A stretch of 64,000 nt of DNA from RPQJ01 sp963726665 (GCA_963726665.1 CAVSDW010000017.1:148917-212916); one strand, 5' to 3'. Counted from the first letter of the stretch, positions 10,371 through 20,521 are shown. The notes: a model not told the origin generated them from the letters alone. A program made the numbers and translations.

Positions 10371-12961
10371 ATGCAGAGGCGTTACCTTTCGGCGCTCGTG
10401 CCGTTTGCGCTGTTCTGCGCAGCGCTTGTCGCCCTGCACCGGCTCGGAGGGGAGTTCCACCTCAGGGATATCCTCGCCGAGTTCGCCGCGATCGAGCACT
10501 GGCGGATCCTGGCCGCCATCGCACTGGCCGCCGGCAGTTACCTGGTCCTCACCGGCTACGAGCGACTCGCGCTCGGCTACGTAGGAAGGACGCTGCCGTG
10601 GTCGAAGTACGCCCTCACGTCCTTTGTGTCGTACGCGGTCGGCCATAACGTCGGCGTTGCGGCACTCTCGGGCGGCGCGACCCGTTACCGGATCTACACG
10701 CCGCTCGGGTTCGGTGCCGCCGAGATCGCGCGGATCGTGGCGTTCTGTACGATCACCTTCGCGCTGGGCGCCACCACGCTGGCAGGCGTCTCGCTCATCG
10801 CCAATGCCGGCGAAGCATCGTCCTTGCTGCACTCGACCACGCAGCTCTCGGTCACGCTCGGTGTACTTGCGCTTTGCACCGTCGCCGCATACCTGCTCGC
10901 CTGCACCTTGCGGCGGGCCCCGTTCGAGTGGCGAGGCGTCAGCGTCCAGCTGCCGACGCTCGGGACCGCGCTCTGCCAGCTCGTGCTTGCCGCGGCGGAC
11001 CTCGCCCTCGCAAGCGCGGCGCTCTTCGTGCTGCTGCCGGCGTCGGCGGACGTCTCCTACCTTGCTTTCGCAGGCCTCTACATGGTCGCGCTGGCGGCAA
11101 GCCTGCTGAGCCTGGTGCCGGGCGGACTCGGTGTATTCGAATCGATCGTGGTCCTGCTGCTGCCCGGAGTGCCTGCGCCGCAGATGCTCGGCTCGCTGCT
11201 CGCGTATCGGCTCATCTACTATGCGTTGCCGTTCGGCATCGCCCTGCTTCTCCTGTCCGCGCACGAGTTCCGGCAACAGCGCGCGAGGCTCGCCGAAGTC
11301 TGGACGTGGACCCAGCGATCGCTTGATTTCGTCGTGCCACAGGCGATCGCGCTGCTCGTCTTCGGCGCGGGATTTCTGCTGCTGCTGTCCGGCGCGACCC
11401 CCGGTACGGTCAGCAGGCTTGCCGCACTCGACCGATTCCTGCCGCTGCCGGTTCTCGAATTGTCCCACCTCGCCGGGTCGGCGGTCGGAGTGCTGCTGCT
11501 GATCCTCGCGCACGGGCTCATGCGGCGCCTCGACGGCGCCTGGCAGGTGACGATGTCACTGCTGGGTGCAGGCATGCTCGCCTCGCTGCTGAAGGGCCTC
11601 GACTTCGAGGAAGCGCTGCTGCTTGGCGCTGCAATGCTGCCGCTGTGGTGGACACGAAAGCAGTTCTACCGGAAGTCATCGCTGCTCGCGGAGCCCCTGT
11701 CGCCAGCATGGCTGGCCAGCGCCTGCATTGCGATCGGCGCCTCGGTCTGGGTCGGGATGCTGGCCTACCGCCACGTACCGTATGCCAGCGAGCTCTGGTG
11801 GCAGTTCGCGCTCGATGGCCAGGCATCGCGAATGTTGCGCGCTAACCTGCTGGCCGTGCTGGTGCTCGGCGCGTTTGCCGCGTTTCGACTGCTGGCGCCG
11901 GCGCGCAGCTCGCCCGCGCGACCGTCCATGGACGACATCGACCGCGCGATTCCCGATCATCCGCAGTCTCGCCGGACACGTCGGCCAATCTCGCCTTGCT
12001 GGGGGACAAGTCGCTGCTCTTCAGCGACACAGGGCGCTCGTTCCTGATGTACGGCGTCGCGCGTCGCAGCTGGATCGCGATGGGGGATCCGGTGGGCGAC
12101 GTGGAAGAGCGGGAGGACCTCGTCTGGAGCTTCCGCGAACTCGCGGACCGGGCCGGCGCATGGAGCGTCTTCTACCAGGTATCGCCCGAGAACCTGTCGC
12201 TCTACGTGGACGCGGGACTCGCGCTCAGCAAGCTCGGTGAGGAAGCGCGGGTACGGCTCGATGCGTTCACGCTCGAAGGCAGCTCGCGCGCGTCGCTGCG
12301 CCAGGCGCACCGCAGAGCCGAGCGCGACGGACTCAGCTTCCGGATTGCGCGGCGTGGAGGAGGTCGCAGCCCTGTTGCCCAGGCTGAAGCTGATCTCCGA
12401 CGACTGGCTGCAGACCAAGGTCGGTCGCCGAAAAGGGCTTTTCGCTCGGGCGCTTCTCCGAGCCTTACCTGCGTCGCTTCCCGATGGCGCTGGTCGAGCA
12501 CTCGGGCCGGCTGGTCGCGTTCGCGGACCTGTGGGAGGGCGGGACGCGCGAGGAGCTGTCCGTCGACCTGATGCGCCATGCCAGCATCGCTCCGAACAGC
12601 GTCATGGACTTTCTCTTCGTCGAACTGATGCTCTGGGGAAAGGCCCAGGGGTATCGCTGGTTCAACCTCGGCATGGCGCCGCTGTCGGGCCTGGAGGCGC
12701 ATCGGCTGGCCCCGGCCTGGCACAAGGTCGGCAGGCTCATCTATCGCTACGGCGAGAATTTCTACAATTTTGAGGGCCTGCGTCAGTACAAGGAGAAATT
12801 CCTGCCGGAGTGGCGGCCGCGCTACCTGGCGGCCCCCGGCGGCCTTGCGCAGCCGAGGGTGCTGCTGGACGTCACCTCGCTGATTTCGGGCGGGCTCGTG
12901 GATGCGGTCCACGGTGACGGCCGCGATCAACGCACGCGCCGGTCGCGCGGAGAGGAAATAG
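10371..12961 (+). CDS. mprF: Phosphatidylglycerol lysyltransferase/flippase MprF (LpiA) (frameshifted)
   Basis: Bifunctional inner-membrane protein that aminoacylates phosphatidylglycerol using aminoacyl-tRNA and flips the product, reducing membrane negative charge. The N-terminal part is a multi-span flippase domain with GVAALSGGATRYRIYTPLG and LSLVPGGLGVFES. The C-terminal part is the DUF2156-type transferase domain: GDKSLLFSDTGRSFLMYGV, WIAMGDPVGD, and FNLGMAPLSGL near the end. The membrane half reads without interruption; in the transferase half frames change near 11985, 12350, 12460 and 12905, after which it ends at TAG 12959-12961. The start is ATG 10371; ATG 10353 in the same frame is possible. 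An AcvB/VirJ-like gene follows after 9 bp. Confidence 0.85.
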
Positions 12962-12970
12962 GAGAGACAG

Positions 12971-14360
12971 ATGACACGCATGCGAGGTCTGTGGCTGGCC
13001 GGCGCGTTGGCCGTCGCTGTCTGCTCCGGCGTCCGCCGCCGAGACGATCGACTATCCCGCGCTCGGCAGCGTCACGCTCTACCGGCCCGCGCAGCCCGCG
13101 AAGGAATTCGTGATCTTCGTGTCCGGCGACGGGGGCTGGAACCTGGGAGTTGTCGACATGGCGCAGCACCTGGTCGACGAGGGCGCCTTCGTTCTCGGCG
13201 TCGACATCAATCAGATGGGCAAGCGATTGCTGGCCTCGGCCGATTCCTGCATCAACGCCGCGGCAACCTTCGAGACGCTCTCGCATTTCGCGCAGCAGAA
13301 ATACGGCATGAAGCGCTACGAAACCCCGATCCTCGTCGGCTATTCGTCGGGCGCCACAGTCGTATACGCGACACTGGCCCAGTCCCCGGTCGGCACGTTC
13401 AAGGGGGCCTTGTCCCTGGGCTTCTGCCCGGATCTCGAATGGAACAAGCCGCTGTGCCGCGGTGAGGGCCTCGAGCACGACCCGGGTCCGAAGGTCGGGT
13501 TCGTGTACCGCCCGGCGGCGCACCTTCGCGACCCATGGATCGCGCTGCAGGGCGGCCAGGACCAGGTCTGCGATGCGGGGCAGACAGGGAAATTTGTCGC
13601 CCAGGTACCCGGCGCCCGGATCGTTCAACTGCCGAAGGTCGGGCACGGCTACTCGGTCGAGAAGAACTGGCTGCCGCAGTACCTCGACGCTTACCACAAG
13701 ATCGCAAGCGCGCCGGACCTGGGGCGGCCGGCATTGCCCCCGGGCATCAGCGACCTGCCACTCATCGAGTCGCCGGCCACTGGAGCAGAAATGGATCTCC
13801 TCGCCATCATGCTGTCGGGGGACGGCGGATGGGCCGGGCTCGACAGGGAAGTGGCGAGGGAACTCAACTCCCGCGGCGTTCCCGTCGTCGGCTGGGACTC
13901 GCTGCGCTATTTCTGGGATGCGCGCACTCCCAGTGGCGCCGCAGGCGACCTCGACCGCGTCATACGCCATTACGCACAGGCCTGGCACAAGTCGAAGGTG
14001 CTGCTGATCGGCTACTCGCAGGGCGCCGACACGATGCCGTTCATGGTGAATCGCCTGCCGGATGAGTCGCGCAACCTGGTCAAGGCCACGGCGCTGATCG
14101 CCTTGAGTGACGAAGCATTCTTCGAGTTCCACCTGAGCCACTGGCTCGGCGCGCCCACCGGTGGCCTTCCGACCGCGCCGGAGGTGACGAGCGGACGCAT
14201 GGGCCCGGTGGCCTGCGTCTACGGCAAGGACGAAACCGACTCGCCCTGCCGTAAGCTTCACGGTGCAGGGTTACGCGCGATCGTGCTGCCCGGTGGTCAT
14301 CACTTCGATGGCGACTACGCAGGCGTGGCGCAGGCGATCCTCACGACCGTGCCGCCGTGA
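12971..14360 (+). CDS. acvB: AcvB/VirJ family periplasmic hydrolase (one frameshift)
   Basis: Periplasmic alpha/beta-hydrolase of the AcvB/VirJ family. In rhizobia and Agrobacterium this family is co-transcribed with lpiA/mprF and hydrolyses lysyl-phosphatidylglycerol; the same neighbour is present here. A signal peptide (MRGLWLAGALAVAV) is followed by two VirJ-like halves, each opening with the same motif (FVSGDGGWNLG and MLSGDGGWAGL). The nucleophile elbows are VGYSSGATV and IGYSQGADTMPF; the late PGGHHFDGDY supplies a likely catalytic His. One base must be skipped around 13020-13035, inside the signal peptide region, to join the start to the mature protein. Confidence 0.8.
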
Positions 14361-14441
14361 GGCACTGCTCGGGGCCAATCCGTATGAGGGCGGGCCTCGT
14401 ACGACCCCATCCGGCCGGCGCCCGAGGATGCCGCTCCGGAA

Positions 14442-15354
14442 CTACTTCGGCGGCTGCCCCTTGAGCAACGCCATCGCCGTGCCGATCAGCGCCGAGACCT
14501 CGGTCATGTTGCCCGGCACGATCATGGTGTTGTTCTTCTGTGCGAGGTGCGAGTAGGCCTCGACGGCCTTCTCCGCCACCTTGAGCTGCACGGCCTGCTC
14601 GCCGCCCGGCGAGCGGATCGCCTCGGCGATCTTGCGGATGGCGTCCGCAGTCGCGTTCGCAACGGTCGTGATCGCGGACGCCTCGCCCTGCGCCTTGTTG
14701 ATCTGCGCCTGGCGCTCTCCCTCTGAGCGCGCGATGGAAGCCTCGCGCTCTCCGGTCGCGATGTTGATCTGCTCCTGCTTGCGACCTTCCGAGGCCGCGA
14801 TCAGCGCGCGCTTCTCACGTTCGGCCGTGATCTGCGCCTGCATGGCACGCAGGATTTCGTTGGGAGGAGTGAGGTCCTTGATCTCGTAGCGGAGCACCTT
14901 CACGCCCCAGTTCGCGGCCGCCTCGTCCAGCGCGCTCACGACCGAGGCATTGATCGCGTCGCGTTCCTCGAAGGTCTTGTCGAGTTCCATCTTGCCGATG
15001 ACCGAGCGCAGCAAGCGTCTGCGCGAGCTGGGTGATCGCCAGAACGTAGTTGCTCGAGCCGTAGCTCGCCCGCATCGGGTCAGTCACCTGGAAATAGATG
15101 ATCCCGTCCACCTGCAGCTGGGTATTGTCCTTGGTGATGCACACCTGGCTCGGGACGTCGAGCGGCACTTCCTTCAGCGAGTGCTTGTAGGCGACGCGGT
15201 CCACGAACGGCACCACGAAGCCGAGGCCCGGCGTGAGGGTGCGGTCGTAGCGACCCAGACGCTCCACCACCCACGCATGCTGCTGCGGCACGATCTTGAA
15301 CGTCTGGATGATGAAGATGAAGGCAATGGCGGCAAGTACGAGTGCGATGGCCAT
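14442..15354 (-). CDS. SPFH/Band 7 membrane protein (stomatin/QmcA-like; one frameshift)
   Basis: Stomatin-like inner-membrane scaffold protein of the SPFH/PHB family. One N-terminal transmembrane helix (IALVLAAIAFIFIIQ) precedes the Band 7 domain (VPQQHAWVVERLGRY, LTPGLGFVVPFVDRV). A long charged coiled coil with QITAEREKRALIAASEG and GEREASIARSEGERQAQ follows, then a short C-terminal tail ending KGQPPK. About 300 residues, normal for the family. The frame changes once near 15015. It sits directly downstream of an NfeD gene; NfeD/SPFH pairs are a conserved membrane-quality module. Confidence 0.88.
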
Positions 15355-15378
15355 GTTGATGCTCTCCCTGTCGTGCGA

Positions 15379-15831
15379 TCAGTTCGGACCCGGGCCCTTG
15401 TGCGGTGCGAGCACCAGCCAGTTCCCCTCGACGGCGACAATGTCGTGCTCGCCGGACCGCGCCGCGGCGCCCCTTGCGAGTCGTGCCGGCCAGCCGCTGC
15501 CACGGTACGTCACGCGGGCGGTGCCATCCGCGGCCCATTCGGCCACCTGCACGCGCTCGCCGATGTCGAGGTTGACGTCCCGGTCTTCGTGCGCCGGCAG
15601 CTTCTGCGGCCTGCGGGTCCGGCGCCAGTGCCACAGCGCCGTGGCGCCACCGCCCACCACCGCCGCGCACACGACCTGCGACGATTCCGAGAGCCCGAGA
15701 TGCGCCGCGATCGCGCCGGCGGCGAAACCGAGCGCCATCATGAGCAGGTAGAACGTGCCGGTCGCGAGTTCGGCGGCGACGGCGATTCCCGCCGCCACCC
15801 ACCAGATCGTCAGGGAGGAAAGGCCCATCAT
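15379..15831 (-). CDS. NfeD family protein
   Basis: Short NfeD-type membrane protein of 150 residues. Two or three hydrophobic helices are in the first 75 residues (LTIWWVAAGIAVAAELATGT, VVCAAVVGGGATALWHW) and the C-terminal half is an OB-fold (IGERVQVAEWAADGTARVTY, followed by GEHDIVAVEGNWLVL). It partners the SPFH protein encoded 24 bp downstream and presumably works in the same membrane complex. Start is ATG 15831; ATG 15828 is an equivalent alternative. Confidence 0.85.
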   Translation of the reverse strand: MMGLSSLTIWWVAAGIAVAAELATGTFYLLMMALGFAAGAIAAHLGLSESSQVVCAAVVGGGATALWHWRRTRRPQKLPAHEDRDVNLDIGERVQVAEWAADGTARVTYRGSGWPARLARGAAARSGEHDIVAVEGNWLVLAPHKGPGPN

Positions 15832-15963
15832 GTCGACTCACCCGGTGCCTGGGCGCCTTGGGCGCCCGTCCGGGTCAACGATAGCAGAACGGCCGCGTGG
15901 TCGCGGTCGCTGTCGGCGCTGGTGTGGCCAGCGAGGGCGGCCGTCCGGAAAACTGCCGGCACC

Positions 15964-15990
15964 GGGGCGGCTCCCCGCGAGAGCCGCCCC
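15964..15990 (-). terminator. Stem-loop after the tautomerase gene
   Basis: Inverted repeat with 9-bp GC-rich arms (15964-15972 with 15982-15990) and a 9-nt loop, 26 bp past the stop of the minus-strand tautomerase. It lacks a clear T-run, so factor-independent termination is only possible. Confidence 0.4.
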
Positions 15991-16015
15991 GTCCGCAGCG
16001 TCCGGACGTCCCGCG

Positions 16016-16241
16016 CTACGCCGCCTTGCCCGCGGCCAGGTTCTGCACGTCCGGAAGCCTTGAGCGGCTTGCCGCCGATGGCCCAGTCGCCGCCTTCGAA
16101 CTCCTTGATCCGCACCCAGGTGACGCCGCGCAGGTTCTCTCCTTCGACCTCGATCATCGCCGCGGTGACTCTCTCGATGATCTCCTGCTTCTGCTTCGGT
16201 GAAAAAACGCCCTTGATCACGTCAACGGTTACGAGTGGCAT
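16016..16241 (-). CDS. 4-oxalocrotonate tautomerase family protein (one frameshift)
   Basis: Small cytoplasmic tautomerase of about 74 residues. After removal of Met, Pro1 (PLVTVDVIKGVFS) is the catalytic base of this superfamily. KQKQEIIERVTAAMIEVEGE is the typical helix, and VTWVRIKEF the following strand. The frame must shift once near 16058 to reach DVQNLAAGKAA and the stop at 16016. Substrate unknown; many such proteins act in aromatic-acid degradation, but no pathway genes lie nearby. Confidence 0.8.
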
Positions 16242-16253
16242 GTCGATGCTCCT

Positions 16254-16619
16254 TCAGGTGGCCAGTTTGGAATTGAGGTGGTCGATCACCGCGCACATCG
16301 CCGCGCTCGGACTGAATTCGACGGCTTCATAATCCTCGTCGACCCGCACCGTGTGGCCCGGCGGCCAGTAGTACACGTCGCCGGCCCGGACGGTTTCCTC
16401 GCGCCCGTCGGCGAAGCGCACGTGTATCGAGCCACTCAGCACCGTTCCCCAGTGGGGGCACTGGCACAGGTTCTGTGGCAGTCCCTCCAGCAAGGGTGCG
16501 GCATCCGCGCCTTTCGGAAAGCGGATGCGCGCGACGTTGAGGTCAGCCCAGTCCTGGGCCTGGATGCAGACTCCGCCCGCCTCGAGCCGCACGGGCAGCT
16601 GGTCTCGATGTTGCTTCAC
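16254..16619 (-). CDS. Cupin domain protein
   Basis: Small beta-barrel cupin of 121 residues. Motif-like segments are CQCPHWGTVLSGSIHVRF and GDVYYWPPGHTVRVDEDYE. The first has only one His where canonical cupins have two, so metal binding may differ. Start is GTG 16619 with GGAGAT about 5 nt upstream. It ends 12 bp before the tautomerase start, suggesting a two-gene operon. The divergent winged-helix gene begins 150 bp away and could control it (inference). Confidence 0.75.
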   Translation of the reverse strand: MKQHRDQLPVRLEAGGVCIQAQDWADLNVARIRFPKGADAAPLLEGLPQNLCQCPHWGTVLSGSIHVRFADGREETVRAGDVYYWPPGHTVRVDEDYEAVEFSPSAAMCAVIDHLNSKLAT

Positions 16620-16769
16620 GTTGATCTCCCTCCTCGCTCCCGACGCCGGATGATTCCGTCGCGGGTGAGATCATTTGTACGCGCCGCCAGGAAGCCAGGC
16701 TTGGAGGTTTCCTGGAGATGTCGTGGAGATGTATGGGAGATCGCGCGGGAAACATCTATTCTCGCGCCC

Positions 16770-18350
16770 ATGATCTACAGGTTCGACGGCTTCGAACTGG
16801 ACGTGGCCCGCGTCGAACTGCGCGTGGACGGGGCGAGCTGCCCCGTGGAGCCACAGGTGTTCGCCCTGCTCGCGCTGCTGGTCGAGAACCGCGACCGCCT
16901 CGTCACGAAAGACGAAATCATCGAAAAGGTGTGGGACGGGCGCATCGTCTCCGATTCGGCGGTGGCGAGTCGGGTGAAATCGGCCCGCAAAGCCATTGGC
17001 GACGACGGCAAGAACCAGCGGCTCATCAGGACGGTGCAGCGCCGGGGATTCCGATTCGTGGGGGACGTCAGGCCGGGTGCGAGCGTCGAGTTGTTCCCGG
17101 CAGCGGCGGCCGGACTCGCGGCCGGCCCTGACGAACAAGCGCCGGTCCAGCCTGAGTTACCCGACTCGCGGCCGTCCATCGCCGTGCTGCCATTCAGCTT
17201 CACCGGCGACGCCGGACCATACGGCGCCTTCGCAGATGCCCTGCCCCACGAGATCATCGTCGAGTTGTCGCGACTGCGCTGGCTCCTCGTCACCGCCCGC
17301 GGGTCGTCGTTCCGGCTGCGCGCACCCGATGTCGACCTGGGCGAGGTCGGCCGCCTGCTTGGCGTCAGGTACTGCCTGACGGGCACGATGGAGATTGCGC
17401 GCCGGAATCTGGCAGTGCTGGTGGAACTGGTCGACACGCGAGACCTGGGCGTCCTGTGGGCCGATCGGTACGCCGGCCCGATCGGCGACGTGCACCGCGT
17501 CCGCGAGGAGATCCGCGGCAGGATTCTTGCGGCACTCGAGATACAGATCCCGATCCGAGAGGCCGCCCTTGCGCGGCTGCGGGGGACCGAGAACCTGGAC
17601 GCCTGGTCGGCCTATCACCTCGGCCTCCACCACATGTACCGGTTCAATCGCGCCGACAATGCCGCCGCCACGGCGCTGTTCCAGAAGTCGGTCACCCTGG
17701 ATCCCGGCTTCGCGCGGGCACACGCGGGCCTTTCCTTCGTCCACTTCCAGACCGCATTCATGCGGCACACAGACGATCTCGCCGGGGAAGTCGCGCTTGC
17801 CCGACGCTACGCGGAACGCGGAGTGGAACTCGACTCGCAGGACCCCTTCGTCAATTTCACGATGGGGCGCACCTATTGGCTCGAGGGCGACCTCGAGGGT
17901 GGCCTCGCCTGGCTCGAGCGCGCCACCATCCTGAGCCCGAACTACGCGCAGGGCATCTATGCGCGCGCGTGGACCGAAACCCTCGCGGGAAGGGGCCTCC
18001 TGGGACGCGAACACGTGGATCTCGCGATGCGCCTGAGCCCACTGGACCCGCTTTACTATGCGATGCAGGGGACCCGCGCCTTCACGCACATCGTCCAGGG
18101 CGAGGACGCTCAGGCCGCTTACTGGGCCGAGCGGGCCGCACGGTCGCCCGGAGCCCACGTGTTGATCGCAATGATTGCAGCGGCGACGCACGTACTGGCC
18201 GGAAACATGCCGCAGGCCGAGTCGTGGGCGGCAAACGTGCGCGAACGCAATGCCACCCTCACCCGTGAGGACTTCTTCCGTTCGTTTCCGATGAAATCGG
18301 AGACGGCTCGGTCGCGCGTGTCGACGGCCCTCGAACGCTGCGGCTTCTAG
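16770..18350 (+). CDS. CadC-like winged-helix regulator with TolB-like and TPR domains
   Basis: Transcription regulator of 526 residues. The N-terminal OmpR/PhoB-type winged helix (MIYRFDGFELDVARVELRV to RTVQRRGFRFVGDV) is followed by a linker, then a domain starting SIAVLPFSFTGDAGPYGAFA of the kind found in cyclase-associated TolB-like sensors, then tetratricopeptide repeats to the end (for example FQKSVTLDPGFARAHAGLSF). No transmembrane segment is evident between the DNA-binding and sensing parts, unlike membrane-bound CadC. Divergent from the cupin gene. Targets and signal unknown. Confidence 0.8.
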   Translation: MIYRFDGFELDVARVELRVDGASCPVEPQVFALLALLVENRDRLVTKDEIIEKVWDGRIVSDSAVASRVKSARKAIGDDGKNQRLIRTVQRRGFRFVGDVRPGASVELFPAAAAGLAAGPDEQAPVQPELPDSRPSIAVLPFSFTGDAGPYGAFADALPHEIIVELSRLRWLLVTARGSSFRLRAPDVDLGEVGRLLGVRYCLTGTMEIARRNLAVLVELVDTRDLGVLWADRYAGPIGDVHRVREEIRGRILAALEIQIPIREAALARLRGTENLDAWSAYHLGLHHMYRFNRADNAAATALFQKSVTLDPGFARAHAGLSFVHFQTAFMRHTDDLAGEVALARRYAERGVELDSQDPFVNFTMGRTYWLEGDLEGGLAWLERATILSPNYAQGIYARAWTETLAGRGLLGREHVDLAMRLSPLDPLYYAMQGTRAFTHIVQGEDAQAAYWAERAARSPGAHVLIAMIAAATHVLAGNMPQAESWAANVRERNATLTREDFFRSFPMKSETARSRVSTALERCGF

Positions 18351-18353
18351 TCG

Positions 18354-19193
18354 CTATTCCTTGGCCGGCATCAGCGCAGCCGCCTCGGCAAGCCGCGTGT
18401 GCAGGTTGAACGTCGCGCCCGCGACCAGGATGTGCAGCTTGAGACCGAGCATGCACACGGGCTGGCCTTCGCTGACCGCGTCCATGGACGAGTAGCTCAC
18501 GTCCGACGCATCCACCACCGTGACCCCGCCGCTGCCCTCGACCTCCACCGTCTCGTCGGGGCCGATGAACGCGGCCGTGTCCTCGTCGAGGCCGATGCCG
18601 ATGGCGAACGGATTGTAGGCGAGCGCCGTCAGCAGGCGCCCGAGCCGGTCGCGCTGGCGGAAATGCTGGTCGATGATGAAACGATTGGTGAGGCCGAGCC
18701 CGGGCGCCAGTCGCACGCTGCCCGAGATCACCGACGAACCCTCGTCGCCGAATGCGATCATGTGCTCGCTCAGGATGCTCGCCCCGGCGCTGGTGCCGCC
18801 GACCGCGACACCGTGCGCATTGCGAACGCGGATCAGCTTCGCGACCGGCGTGCCGCCGAGCAGCGTCGTGAGCCGGAGTTGATTGCCACCCGTGAAAAAG
18901 ATGCCGCTTGCTTCTTCCAGCCGGCGCAGCCGTCCGGGCTCCTGGCAATCTCGCCGCGTGTCGAAGTCCATGGACGTGACCCGCGCGGCACCGATGTCCC
19001 TGAAGAGCTGCTCGTAGCGCGGACCAGTCTCGGCGAGGCGACTCGCGGTCGGGATGACCACGATGTCGGCGTCGCTGCCGCCGGACACGCGCACGAAGCG
19101 CTCGAGGATATGGCGGTCGTTTTCCTTGTTCTCGGCGCCGCCGATCGGGATGATCCAGCCGCGCGTCGCGCCGTCGGGAGTAATGCTCGGCAT
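18354..19193 (-). CDS. cphB: Cyanophycinase
   Basis: Serine exopeptidase of family S51 that releases beta-Asp-Arg dipeptides from cyanophycin. 279 residues, intact, typical length. The nucleophile is the Ser of VAVGGTSAGASILSE (about residues 130-144). Other family segments are GWIIPIGGAENKEND, FFTGGNQLRLT and NRFIIDQHFRQRDRLGRLL, and GIGLDEDTAAFI near residue 203. It is the degradative partner of CphA at 7.3-10.2 kb. The stop lies 3 bp from that of the convergent regulator gene. Confidence 0.92.
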   Translation of the reverse strand: MPSITPDGATRGWIIPIGGAENKENDRHILERFVRVSGGSDADIVVIPTASRLAETGPRYEQLFRDIGAARVTSMDFDTRRDCQEPGRLRRLEEASGIFFTGGNQLRLTTLLGGTPVAKLIRVRNAHGVAVGGTSAGASILSEHMIAFGDEGSSVISGSVRLAPGLGLTNRFIIDQHFRQRDRLGRLLTALAYNPFAIGIGLDEDTAAFIGPDETVEVEGSGGVTVVDASDVSYSSMDAVSEGQPVCMLGLKLHILVAGATFNLHTRLAEAAALMPAKE

Positions 19194-19231
19194 GGTGTGT
19201 CGGGGTCCTCGCGTCTCTCAACGCGATTGTC

Positions 19232-19624
19232 TCAGATTTCGCCGGCCTTGAGCGGCTCCCGCCTGGGGGGTCCGGTCTTGCGCGACTTCGGCTTGCGCGG
19301 CGACGCGGCGGCGACGCGCAAGGACTTGCGCGCCCACGCGACCAGCGCCTCGGCGTCTTCGATGACGTCGGCAGGTACCTCGTAATAGCCCATCGCGTGA
19401 TCCGGCTTGTCCGGAAAAGGTATGAAAGGGCCCATGCCACGGGCCGTGAAATCACCGCGGGTCGTGTCATCCACCTTGAAATACAGCGCGTCGCCGGCGA
19501 GGAGACCGAAGAACAAATCGCCGGAGTAAAAGCCGACACCCCCGAACATTCGCTTCGAACGCAGACGTCCGACGCCGGTGAGCTGCTCGGTGACGTAGGC
19601 GACGTAGGATTCGCTGACGGACAC
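19232..19624 (-). CDS. TfoX/Sxy N-terminal domain protein
   Basis: Small cytoplasmic protein of 130 residues with the TfoX N-terminal fold: RLRSKRMFGGVGFYSGDLFF and ALYFKVDDTTRGDF are characteristic. A basic Lys/Arg/Pro-rich tail (SPRKPKSRKTGPPRREP) follows. It has only the N-terminal domain, not the C-terminal half of the competence regulator TfoX/Sxy, so a competence role should not be assumed. Start is GTG 19624. Confidence 0.82.
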   Translation of the reverse strand: MSVSESYVAYVTEQLTGVGRLRSKRMFGGVGFYSGDLFFGLLAGDALYFKVDDTTRGDFTARGMGPFIPFPDKPDHAMGYYEVPADVIEDAEALVAWARKSLRVAAASPRKPKSRKTGPPRREPLKAGEI

Positions 19625-19663
19625 GCCGTTCTGCTCCGCGGTTACCTGGACGCTGGCCGTTGC

Positions 19664-20521
19664 CTACGGACGACAGCTGGCCTCGCCGGAATCCCGGACC
19701 TTGCCGCTCGTATCGATGAACTGCCAGGAATACGCGCCGTCCCCGAGGGTCAGCTTGAGCACGCCGTGCCTCGCAAGGCGCTCACGACTGACGTGAAACG
19801 GACTCCAGTTCGGATACAGGTGCGCGCCGCCGGTGCCGACGACGAACTCGCGCATGCCGTCGGCGGCGGGCACTCCCCTCGCATCGAGCGGGCCGAACGC
19901 CTCGTAGAAATGTTCGTGGCCGTTCAGCACGAACTCGGCCCGGCGCTCGTCGAGCAGCGCCCAGAAGCGCTGCATCTTCGGGGTCGGCCCATGCTCGAGT
20001 CCCGACGAGAAGGCGGGCATGTGCCACAGGGCGAGCGTGCAGCGCAGGTTCGCATTCTCCTTGAGCGTGGCGTCCAGCCACTCGTACTCGCGGTCGAGCG
20101 CCTCGCCGATCAGCTGGCTGTCGATCCCGATCACGAGCCAGTCCCCGAGGCGACGCGTGAAATAGTTCTCCCTGGACTCGACCCCGAAGTAGGCCCGGAA
20201 GTCGTCGCTCCGGCCGTTCACGTAGTCGTGATTGCCGGGCACGGCGATCGTCGTCGCGCGGTTCACGCCCCAGGTCGGCTCGTAGCAGGCCTGCAACGTC
20301 GCCGCAGTCGCAAACGGATACGCGGTGTCGCCGGGCACCAGCACGGTCGCGCCGGGCGGAAGCAACGCCGCGGTGCGAGCAGCTTCGGACAGCGCGGGCA
20401 CCTGACCCTTGCACTCGGCAATATCGCCGGCCGCGTACACCACGAGTGGAGCGGCCGACGCCGCGACGGGCGCGAGGACCGTGGCTGCGAGCCACACGAG
20501 AGCTGGGATAAGGGGCTTCAA
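19664..20521 (-). CDS. Exported metallophosphoesterase
   Basis: Calcineurin-like phosphoesterase of 285 residues with a signal peptide (LVWLAATVLAPVAASA) and thus periplasmic or secreted. Metal-ligand motifs appear in order: YAAGDIAEC, LVPGDTAYP, VPGNHDYVNG, LALWHMPAFSS and LNGHEHFYEAF. The arrangement resembles purple-acid-phosphatase-like and alkaline-phosphatase-D-like enzymes. Start is TTG 20521. Substrate unknown. Divergent from the DDAH-like gene with 68 bp between them. Confidence 0.85.
   Translation of the reverse strand: MKPLIPALVWLAATVLAPVAASAAPLVVYAAGDIAECKGQVPALSEAARTAALLPPGATVLVPGDTAYPFATAATLQACYEPTWGVNRATTIAVPGNHDYVNGRSDDFRAYFGVESRENYFTRRLGDWLVIGIDSQLIGEALDREYEWLDATLKENANLRCTLALWHMPAFSSGLEHGPTPKMQRFWALLDERRAEFVLNGHEHFYEAFGPLDARGVPAADGMREFVVGTGGAHLYPNWSPFHVSRERLARHGVLKLTLGDGAYSWQFIDTSGKVRDSGEASCRP

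Noticed and set aside
10197..11513. Upstream extension of the cphA frame to 1,408 codons
   Set aside because: The added part lies antisense to mprF, is charged and low-complexity, and CphA homology begins exactly at ATG 10196.
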